DNA of 64,000 nucleotides from Paractinoplanes polyasparticus (GTDB taxonomy: Bacteria > Actinomycetota > Actinomycetes > Mycobacteriales > Micromonosporaceae), in NCBI RefSeq assembly GCF_019710575.1, contig NZ_JAHWFK010000008.1, forward strand, positions 62,001-126,000, written 5' to 3'. Positions 57,624 through 64,000 of the stretch are shown piece by piece. The translations under genes and the position numbers were made by a program. Under the pieces are notes generated by a model, which did no database searches, was not told where the DNA came from, and saw only the letters and a list, made by a program, of their open reading frames with translations. Numbering within the stretch: the stretch's first letter is position 1; each line of letters begins with the position of its first letter.

Positions 57624-58805
57624 TCAGCGGGCGATGAGCAGGGGGATTTCCATTTCGGCGGCGGTGACTGAGGCGTGGTAGGCGATCAAGCGGCCGACCG
57701 TCGGGGGTTCCCAGCCGCCGGCCAGGGCGATCGTGCGGCCCTGGCCGATCACGGCGATGTCGCCGATGCGGTCGCGGTGGTCGGCGGGCACCGGGCCGAA
57801 CCAGCCGGCGTCGACTGCCTCGTCGCGGGTGAGGACCCACGCTGCTTCGCCGAAGACGCCGCGCCAAGTGGTCAGCACATCGTCCACGGCGCCGGGGGCG
57901 GTGTAGAGGTAGCGGACGCGGGGCTCTCCGGCGACACCGATCACCCCGTTGCGCAATTCCGGAATGTCAGCCATGTCGAAACGTGCGTCAGCCGGCACGT
58001 TGAGCTGGCCGTGATCGGCCACCACCAGCAGCGCGGATCGCGGCGGCAGCCCGTGCACCAGCCGGTCGAGCAACGCCTCGACGCCACGCGCGGCCTCCCG
58101 CCAGCGGGGTGAGTCGACGCCGTCGCCGTGACCGTGGTGGTCGAGGTCGGCGTGGTACCCGTAGACCAGGGCCGGACCGGTCGCAGCGGCCAACGCCGCG
58201 AGCATGTGATCGGCCAGCGCGTCCTTGTCCTTGGCGGGCACGTAGGAGGCCCCGCGATAGGCCGACACCGTCAGCCCGCTGCCCTCGAACTCCGGCTTGC
58301 TCACCACGGTCACCTCGACCCCGGCCGCGGCCGCGAGCTCGAACCGGGTCGGCACCGGCTGCCACTGGGCCGGATCGGGGTCGTGCTTCCACTGGATGTG
58401 GTTGAGCACCCGCCCGTCGGGACGCTTCGTGGTGAAGCCCAGGATGCCGTGCGCGCCCGGCGGCACACCCGTGCCGAGGGTGACGAGGCTGACCGGAGTG
58501 GTCGAGGGGAAGCCGGCCGTCAACGTGCGTCCCCGCCCGGCCAGCTCGGCCAGGACCGGGGCGTACGGGGTGATGATCGGCAGTTGATGGGCCCCGAGCC
58601 CGTCGACGAGCAGCACCGCGATGCGCTCGATGCCGTCGAGTTCGCCCCGCAGCCCGAGCGCGTCGTGCGCACCGGGCACGCCGAGCACCGCCGACACGCT
58701 GGGCAGCACGTCGGCCAGACTGCCCGACCCGTACGCGGGCCGCACGGGCTCCAACGCCGACGACGGCAGATGATCGGCGGGCACGATCAGCGGCGCGGTC
58801 GTCAC
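57624..58805 (-). CDS. alkaline-phosphatase-superfamily phosphodiesterase/nucleotide pyrophosphatase
   Basis: The 393-residue protein has the fold's metal motifs: LLVDGLGAHQLP, GFPSTTPVSLVTLGTG with the nucleophile Thr, YGYHADLDHHGHGDG, and VVADHGQLN. It belongs to the type I phosphodiesterase/nucleotide pyrophosphatase group, found widely in actinobacteria. There is no signal peptide, so it is probably cytosolic. Its substrate is unknown. Confidence 0.88.
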   Translation of the reverse strand: MTTAPLIVPADHLPSSALEPVRPAYGSGSLADVLPSVSAVLGVPGAHDALGLRGELDGIERIAVLLVDGLGAHQLPIITPYAPVLAELAGRGRTLTAGFPSTTPVSLVTLGTGVPPGAHGILGFTTKRPDGRVLNHIQWKHDPDPAQWQPVPTRFELAAAAGVEVTVVSKPEFEGSGLTVSAYRGASYVPAKDKDALADHMLAALAAATGPALVYGYHADLDHHGHGDGVDSPRWREAARGVEALLDRLVHGLPPRSALLVVADHGQLNVPADARFDMADIPELRNGVIGVAGEPRVRYLYTAPGAVDDVLTTWRGVFGEAAWVLTRDEAVDAGWFGPVPADHRDRIGDIAVIGQGRTIALAGGWEPPTVGRLIAYHASVTAAEMEIPLLIAR

Positions 58806-58923
58806 GACGTCCGCCAGGCAGGAACGGGCGCAACCGGCAACCCGGCGCTACGCAGCCCGGCGCGGGACGACCCGGCGCCATCGGATCGGGCGCTGAGCGA
58901 CGCAGTGGCGGGCGGCCGGGCGG

Positions 58924-59670
58924 TCACGGCTTGCGGGCGAAGAGGTGCAGCTGAGAGGCGATGTCGCGGAACGGCGGGCGGGCGGACAGCTCGAGTTCGA
59001 GGTCGAGCAGCGCCTGCGGATCCTCCTCGACGACGGCTGCCGGCAGCAGGTCGGCCAGGACGCGTACGCCATGGGTCTGTTCGATCGTGAGGCCGGCCGT
59101 GGTGAGCAGGGCCGTGGCGCTCTCGGCGTCGTACCGGCGGCGCAGCGTGTCACGCGCCCCGGCGCGGCCCTCGGGGTCGGCCGCGACGGCGCCGGCCGCC
59201 CGCAGGTGGCCGTTGATCGCCCGGCCCAGGATGGCCGCCGCACGGCCCGCCACCAGCACGCTGACCGCGCCGCCGGGCCGCAGCGCCCCGGCCATCGCCG
59301 CCACCACGCCGGCCGGGTCGTCCACGACCTCGAGCACGGCGTGGCAGAGGATCAGGTCGACGCTGCCCGGGGCGACCAGGCCGGCCAGCGCGTCGCCGTC
59401 GCCCTGCACCGCGCGGATCCGGTCGGCGACCCCGGCGTCGGCTGCCCGGCGGGTGAGCGCGGCCAGCGCGTCGGGGCTGGCGTCGACGACGGTGACGGTG
59501 TGTCCCGCCTCGGCCAGCGGCACGGCGAAGCCGCCGGTGCCGCCGCCGACGTCCAGCACGGTCAGCTCACGGTCGGCGTGCCGTTCCAGCTCGCGGCGCA
59601 GCACCGCCCAGACGGCGGCGGTGCGGGCGGAGACGAGCGGGCGCGCTGTCCGCGTCGATGCGTTGTCCAC
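58924..59670 (-). CDS. SAM-dependent methyltransferase
   Basis: The 248-residue class I methyltransferase has motif I VLDVGGGTGGFAVPLA (about 39-54), D-ligand TVVDASPDAL, and the post-motif LILCHAVLEVVDDP. It probably acts on a small molecule or RNA; no substrate can be named. GTG 59670 is the start. It lies between the phosphodiesterase and the subtilisin-inhibitor-like gene. Confidence 0.86.
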   Translation of the reverse strand: MDNASTRTARPLVSARTAAVWAVLRRELERHADRELTVLDVGGGTGGFAVPLAEAGHTVTVVDASPDALAALTRRAADAGVADRIRAVQGDGDALAGLVAPGSVDLILCHAVLEVVDDPAGVVAAMAGALRPGGAVSVLVAGRAAAILGRAINGHLRAAGAVAADPEGRAGARDTLRRRYDAESATALLTTAGLTIEQTHGVRVLADLLPAAVVEEDPQALLDLELELSARPPFRDIASQLHLFARKP

Positions 59671-59702
59671 ACGGGCAGAGTAACGGCAGCCGGGTGCGGG
59701 TT

Positions 59703-60083
59703 TCAGAACCGGAACAGGTCCCCGGTGGCGCGGCGCATCTCGCAGGTGTTGCCGAAGCGGTGCGTCCAGCTGACCTCCCGGCCCTGCCAGGTGCCGCTCA
59801 GCGTGGCGGTGACCGGCTTGTAGAGCAGGATGCAGGCCGTGGTCGTGTGCTTGATCCGGCTCGGGTCGCCGCCGGCCTGATCGAGGGTGGCGCAGGCTCG
59901 CACCGCGTGGGGGTGGCCGCCGCCGGGCGGGTCGCAGGCGAGTTTGACCGCCATCGCGAAGCCGGCGTCGGCCATGTAGCTGACGGTGAGGTTGTCGGAG
60001 GTGGGGCGGGGCGGGGAGCCGTAGGTGGGCGGCGGGTCGGGCACGGGCCCGATCAGCGCGGCGGCCAGCAGAAGTGGAAGCAT
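59703..60083 (-). CDS. secreted subtilisin-inhibitor-like (SSI) protein
   Basis: The 126-residue protein matches Streptomyces subtilisin inhibitors: ACDPPGGGHPHAVRAC, GGDPSRI, CILLYKPVTATLSGTWQG, and RFGNTCEM near the C-terminus. Four cysteines (50, 64, 84, 114) correspond to the two family disulfides. By alignment, the reactive-site P1 residue is Leu86, suggesting inhibition of subtilisin/chymotrypsin-like proteases. The N-terminal hydrophobic stretch is short and lacks basic residues, a weak signal peptide. A -10-like TACCTT lies seven bases before the ATG. It sits between the methyltransferase and dnaE2 genes. Confidence 0.88.
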   Translation of the reverse strand: MLPLLLAAALIGPVPDPPPTYGSPPRPTSDNLTVSYMADAGFAMAVKLACDPPGGGHPHAVRACATLDQAGGDPSRIKHTTTACILLYKPVTATLSGTWQGREVSWTHRFGNTCEMRRATGDLFRF

Positions 60084-60118
60084 GCCACTAAAGGTACAAA
60101 ATAGGGCGAAGCCACTGT

Positions 60119-63100
60119 TCAGCGGAAGTCTCTCGATGCGGGCGACACCGGCGGGGTGAGCGCCTCGAGCCGGTCCGCGACCAGGTTGAGCACGCCCTCG
60201 GCGCTCTCGAGCCGGCCGCGCACGATCAACGCCGAACTGGTGCGGGCCACCCGCCGGTAGCGCTGCCACAACCCCGGGGAGCAGGTCACGTTCAGCATCC
60301 CGGTCTCGTCCTCCAGGTTCACGAAGGTCACCCCGCCCGCGGTCGCCGGGCGCTGCCGGTGGGTGACGATCCCGCCCACCCGGATGCGGGTGCCGGCCTC
60401 GACCCGGCCCAGCTTCGAGATCGGCAGGGCGCCGGCCCGGTCGAGCTCGGCCCGCAGGAACTGGGCCGGGTGCGTCTCGGGCGACAAGCCGGTGGCCCAG
60501 ACGTCGGCGACCAGCTCGTCGACCGCGCTCATGCCGGGCAGCATCGGCGCGTCGGTGCCGGTCACCGTGCCGGGCAGGCGGTCGGGCCGGTCCTGCGCGG
60601 CCGCGCCGGCGGCCCACAGCGCCTCGCGCCGGGTGAGGCCGAACCCGGCGAAGGCGTCGGCCGTGGCCAGGGCCTCGAGGTGGGTGGTGGAACATCCCGT
60701 ACGCCGGGAAAGGTCGGTCATGCTGCGGTACGGCCCGTTCGCGCGACGCTCCTGCTCGATGCGTTCGGCCAGATCCTCGCCGAGCGTCCGGATGCTGGCC
60801 AGACCCTGCCGGACGGCCGGACCGCCCAGGCCCCAGGCGTGCGGCGGCTCCCCTGGCAGCGCGCCCCACCGGGTCTTCGGCGTCGACTCGAGAGTGGCCT
60901 TGGCGTCGCTCCGATTGATGTCGGGCCGGCGCACCTCGACCCCGTGCCGGCGGGCGTCGTCGACCAGCGACTGCGGCGAATAGAAACCCATCGGCTGCGC
61001 GTTCAGCAACGCCGCGCAGAAGGCCGCCGGGTGATACCGCTTGAGCCACGCGCTGGCGTACACCAGATAGGCGAAGCTCATCGAATGGCTCTCCGGAAAA
61101 CCGTAGTTGGCGAAGGCGGAGAGTTTCAGGAACAGGTCGTCGGCGAGCTCACCGGTGATCCCGTTCCCGGCCATCCCCTCGTACAGGCGCCTCTTGATTT
61201 TCTCCATCTTCTCGACCGACCTCTTCGAGCCCATCGCCCGCCGCAACTGATCGGCCTCGGCCGGGTCGAAGCCGGCCACGTCGATCGCCAGTTGCATGAG
61301 TTGCTCCTGGAAGAGCGGCACACCGAGCGTCTTCTCGAGAGCATTGCGCATCAATGGATGCGGATAGGTGACCTCCTCCAGACCGTTCTTGCGCCGGATG
61401 AACGGGTGAACCGAGCCGCCCTGGATCGGGCCGGGCCGGATCAGCGCGACCTCGACCACCAGGTCGTAGAACACGCGCGGCTTGAGCCGGGGCAGAGTCG
61501 CCATCTGAGCCCGGCTCTCCACCTGGAAGACGCCGACCGAATCGGCCCGGCAGAGCATCTCGTAGACCTCGGCGTCGGTCAGGTCCATGGTGGAGATATC
61601 AAGATCGGATTCCAGCATTTCGTACGCGTATCGCAGCGCGGAAAGCATGCCGAGCCCCAGCAGGTCGAACTTGACCAGCTCGATCGCCGCGCAGTCGTCC
61701 TTGTCCCACTGCAGCACCGTGCGGCCCGGCATGCGCCCCCACTCCACCGGGCACACCTCGATGATCGGGCGGTCGCAGATCACCATCCCGCCCGAGTGGA
61801 TGCCCAGGTGGCGGGGGAAGTCCTGCACCTGGTTGGCGAACTCGACGACCTGGGCCGGGATGTCCTCGACGTCGACCGTGGCCACGCTCCCCCACCGGTC
61901 GATCTGCTTGCTCCAGGCGTCCTGCTGGCCCGGCGAGAACCCGAACGCCTTGGCCATGTCGCGCACCGCCGACCGCGGCCGGTACGAGATGACGTTCGCT
62001 ACCTGGGCCGTGTGCTCGCGGCCGTACTTGCGGTAGACGTACTGGATGACCTCCTCACGCCGGTCCGACTCGATGTCGACGTCGATGTCGGGTGGGCCGT
62101 CCCGCTCCGGCGCGAGGAACCGCTCGAAGAGCAGGTTGTTCGCCACCGCGTCCACATTGGTGATGCGCAGCGCGTAGCAGACCGCGGAGTTGGCGGCGCT
62201 GCCCCGGCCCTGGGCGTAGATCTTCTGCTCGCGGCAGAAACGGACGATGTCGTACACGACCAGGAAGTAGCCGGGGAAGCCGAGCTCGTCGATCATCCTC
62301 AGCTCGTACTCGATCTGCTCGTAGGCCCGGGGATGCGCCTGGGGCGGGCCGTACCGGTCGCGGGCGCCGCGCATGGTGAGCTCGTGCAGCCAGGTCATCT
62401 CGGTGTGCCCCTCCTCGGGGATCTGGAAGTCGGGCAGCCGCGGCGCGATCAGATCGATGTCGAACGCGAGGCCCTCACCGAACATCGCCGCGTTGTCCAC
62501 CGCCCCCGGATAGGCCGCGAACCGGCGGGCCATCTCGTCGCCGCTGCGCAGGTGGGCGGTGCCGGCCGCGGGCAGCCAGCCGTCGATCTCGTCGAGGCTG
62601 CGGCGCGACCGGACCGCGGCCAGGGCGGTGGCCAGCCGGCGGCGGGCCGGGGTCGCGTAGTGCACGTTGTTGGTGGCCACGACCTCCAGGCCGCGGCTGC
62701 CGGCCAGGGCGAAGAGTGCGTCGTTGCGGTCGTCGTCGTACGGGTCGCCGTGCGAGGTCAGCTCGACCGCCACGTTCGGACGACCGAAAAGGGCGACCAG
62801 GCGGTCGAGTTCGGCCGCCGCGGCGTCGATGCCCCCGGTCGCCAGCGCCGACGGGACCGGCCCCTTCCGGCAGCCGGTGAGGATCAGCACGTGGTCGCGC
62901 AGCGTTTCGGCGATGTCCTCCAGATCCCCGTACTCGGGCTTGCCCTTCTCGCCGCCGGCCAGCTGCCCCCGCGACAGAACAGCGGCCAGGCGGGCGTACC
63001 CCTCGTGGCCGTGGGCGAGGGCGAGCAGGTGGCGGCCCTCGGGGTCGGCCTCGCCGTTCTGCGGCTTGCTCAGGTCGAGCGACAACTCGGCGCCGAAGAT

Positions 63101-63475
63101 CGTGGGCAGGCCGAGCTCGCGGGCGGCCTGCGAGAACCGCACCACGCCGTAGAAACCGTCGTGGTCGGTGACGGCGAGCCCGTTCAGACCCAGGCGGGCG
63201 GCCTCCTCGGCCAGTTCCTCGGGGTGGCTGGCGCCGTCGAGAAAGCTGAAATTCGTGTGGCAGTGCAGTTCGGCGTACGGGGTGACCTTCTCCCGGCGCA
63301 CCAACGCGGGCGCCTCGTACGGTTGCCGCTTGCGCGACCAGGCCGGCGAATCGCCCCCGTCCCCGTCGACGGCCAGCGGGTCGACGACGGGCTGCAGGTG
63401 CCGCTGCTCCTTGGCCCCTCCGGAGAGCGTCTTCTCCAGATCCGACCAGGACATCTTGGGATTATGAAAGCCCAT
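60119..63475 (-). CDS. dnaE2: error-prone DNA polymerase DnaE2
   Basis: DnaE2 is a C-family polymerase used with ImuA'/ImuB for damage-induced mutagenesis. From ATG 63475 it has 1118 residues: PHP domain (ELHCHTNFSFLDG), catalytic PDIDVDIESDRREEVIQYV, and the OB domain near the C-terminus. Thirty-four codons separate it from the SSI gene. A start 18 codons upstream is possible. Two 9-mers resembling DnaA boxes lie within 30 bases of the start. Confidence 0.95.
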   Translation of the reverse strand: MGFHNPKMSWSDLEKTLSGGAKEQRHLQPVVDPLAVDGDGGDSPAWSRKRQPYEAPALVRREKVTPYAELHCHTNFSFLDGASHPEELAEEAARLGLNGLAVTDHDGFYGVVRFSQAARELGLPTIFGAELSLDLSKPQNGEADPEGRHLLALAHGHEGYARLAAVLSRGQLAGGEKGKPEYGDLEDIAETLRDHVLILTGCRKGPVPSALATGGIDAAAAELDRLVALFGRPNVAVELTSHGDPYDDDRNDALFALAGSRGLEVVATNNVHYATPARRRLATALAAVRSRRSLDEIDGWLPAAGTAHLRSGDEMARRFAAYPGAVDNAAMFGEGLAFDIDLIAPRLPDFQIPEEGHTEMTWLHELTMRGARDRYGPPQAHPRAYEQIEYELRMIDELGFPGYFLVVYDIVRFCREQKIYAQGRGSAANSAVCYALRITNVDAVANNLLFERFLAPERDGPPDIDVDIESDRREEVIQYVYRKYGREHTAQVANVISYRPRSAVRDMAKAFGFSPGQQDAWSKQIDRWGSVATVDVEDIPAQVVEFANQVQDFPRHLGIHSGGMVICDRPIIEVCPVEWGRMPGRTVLQWDKDDCAAIELVKFDLLGLGMLSALRYAYEMLESDLDISTMDLTDAEVYEMLCRADSVGVFQVESRAQMATLPRLKPRVFYDLVVEVALIRPGPIQGGSVHPFIRRKNGLEEVTYPHPLMRNALEKTLGVPLFQEQLMQLAIDVAGFDPAEADQLRRAMGSKRSVEKMEKIKRRLYEGMAGNGITGELADDLFLKLSAFANYGFPESHSMSFAYLVYASAWLKRYHPAAFCAALLNAQPMGFYSPQSLVDDARRHGVEVRRPDINRSDAKATLESTPKTRWGALPGEPPHAWGLGGPAVRQGLASIRTLGEDLAERIEQERRANGPYRSMTDLSRRTGCSTTHLEALATADAFAGFGLTRREALWAAGAAAQDRPDRLPGTVTGTDAPMLPGMSAVDELVADVWATGLSPETHPAQFLRAELDRAGALPISKLGRVEAGTRIRVGGIVTHRQRPATAGGVTFVNLEDETGMLNVTCSPGLWQRYRRVARTSSALIVRGRLESAEGVLNLVADRLEALTPPVSPASRDFR

Positions 63476-63479
63476 GGCT

Positions 63480-63505
63480 CTGTCCACAGTCCCGGGTTGT
63501 CCACA
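63480..63505 (+). promoter_or_regulatory. paired DnaA-box-like 9-mers before dnaE2
   Basis: CTGTCCACA (63480-63488) and TTGTCCACA (63497-63505) are in the same orientation, 17 bases start to start. TTGTCCACA is the actinobacterial DnaA-box consensus. They overlap the dnaE2 start region. Binding is an inference. Confidence 0.4.
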
Positions 63506-63615
63506 GACCCCACACCCCGATCTTGCCAACTGCGCGATAATGACCAGTGGGGGCTCCCCCAGGGAGGGCGGGGTCGGATCGGCGGACGATCTTGGTGCGA
63601 GCGGTCGGATTCGGC

Positions 63616-64000
63616 TCAGTCATAGATGGCCTCCACCGCCCAATGACCGGCAGCCAGGCTCAGCAACAAAGCGCGGCCATCCTGCAGTGTTACCTGGAAG
63701 CGCGCCCGGCGCCGCGACTCGGCCGGAGCCCACCAGCGCTCCTCGACCGGCCATGGACCGGCCCAGCCGGTGATTGCCACGGGGTGGGCGCGCTCGATGA
63801 TCAGGGCCGCGGGGGCGCCGGTGAGTTCCAGCCGGGCGCTGACCCCCACGGTCTCGCCCATGCCGTCGAGCACCACCGCGGCCAACGGCCGGGCCAGCAC
63901 CAACGCGGGCGCGGGTTTGGGCAGCCGGCCGGGCCAGGGCGGCAGCACAGGAGGCTTGACCGTCCGCTTGCGACGACGGCCGTCGTCATGTCCCTGCTCC
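63616..64000 (-). CDS. imuB: DNA polymerase Y-family protein ImuB, C-terminal end
   Basis: Only the last 128 or so codons are in the window; the gene continues beyond the right edge. The translation ends with GWAGPWPVEERWWAP, RRRARFQVTLQDGRALLL, and GHWAVEAIYD, matching ImuB C-termini, which also carry an upstream beta-clamp site. ImuB with ImuA' recruits DnaE2; the imuB-dnaE2 order on the same strand is typical of the mutasome cassette. A gap of 140 bases separates them. Confidence 0.85.
   Translation of the reverse strand, partial: EQGHDDGRRRKRTVKPPVLPPWPGRLPKPAPALVLARPLAAVVLDGMGETVGVSARLELTGAPAALIIERAHPVAITGWAGPWPVEERWWAPAESRRRARFQVTLQDGRALLLSLAAGHWAVEAIYD

Noticed and set aside
59663..59671. 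DnaA-box-like TTGTCCACA
   Set aside because: It is formed by the first codons (GTG GAC AAC) of the methyltransferase gene and has no partner site, so chance is the best explanation.
63476..63615. LexA/SOS box upstream of dnaE2
   Set aside because: No GAAC-N4-GTTC type sequence was seen in this gap or upstream of dinB.

Overview
The window is high-GC DNA from an actinobacterium, most likely a member of the Micromonosporaceae (Actinoplanes/Micromonospora-like). The assignment rests on the dual-function PriA in the his operon, DivIVA/Wag31 beside SepF and YggT, a MurE with the meso-diaminopimelate signature DNPR, a DnaE1/DnaE2/ImuB polymerase set, and frequent GTG starts and leaderless promoters. 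I see no insertion sequence, prophage, CRISPR array, tRNA or rRNA. It reads as core chromosome.

Layout. 0-1 kb: the N-terminal part of a long-chain acyl-CoA synthetase. 1.2-7.8 kb: histidine biosynthesis (hisD-C-B, a 48-codon membrane gene, hisH, a 106-codon membrane gene, priA; hisF is separated from them by a convergent LysR-type regulator gene). 7.9-20.7 kb: a Lon-N protein, replicative polymerase dnaE, a MinD/ParA-like ATPase, rluD, lspA, a DksA/TraR zinc-finger protein, a cation/proton antiporter, and a DUF167 protein. 20.7-39.3 kb: the division and cell wall (dcw) cluster, all on the minus strand: mraZ, rsmH, ftsL-like, ftsI, murE, murF, mraY, ftsW, murG, murC, ftsQ, ftsZ, yggS, sepF, yggT, divIVA. 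murD is not in its usual place between mraY and ftsW, and the ylmD/pgeF gene usually found between ftsZ and yggS is also absent. 39.7-43.9 kb: a secreted NlpC/P60 hydrolase behind a c-di-AMP (ydaO-type) riboswitch, then the lipid II amidation pair murT-gatD and a TVP38 membrane protein. 44.1-50 kb: leuS, preceded by an apparent leucine attenuator, and a secreted M36 (fungalysin) metalloprotease. 50.2-55 kb: a MoxR / DUF58 / transglutaminase operon. 55.1-64 kb: a STAS protein, a DUF3040 protein, DinB, a phosphodiesterase, a methyltransferase, a subtilisin-inhibitor-like protein, dnaE2, and the C-terminal end of imuB.

How the genes work together. The dcw block makes lipid-linked peptidoglycan precursor and the divisome. 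MurT/GatD amidates it, and the NlpC/P60 enzyme remodels the wall under c-di-AMP control. ImuB and DnaE2 form the actinobacterial mutasome, with DinB close by. The most distinctive features are the leuS leader (a 16-residue peptide with three successive Leu codons, then a hairpin and an intrinsic terminator), a decapeptide repeat array in the FtsL-like protein, and the gene losses from the dcw order.

Coordinates of non-coding sites were read by eye and may be off by a base or two.
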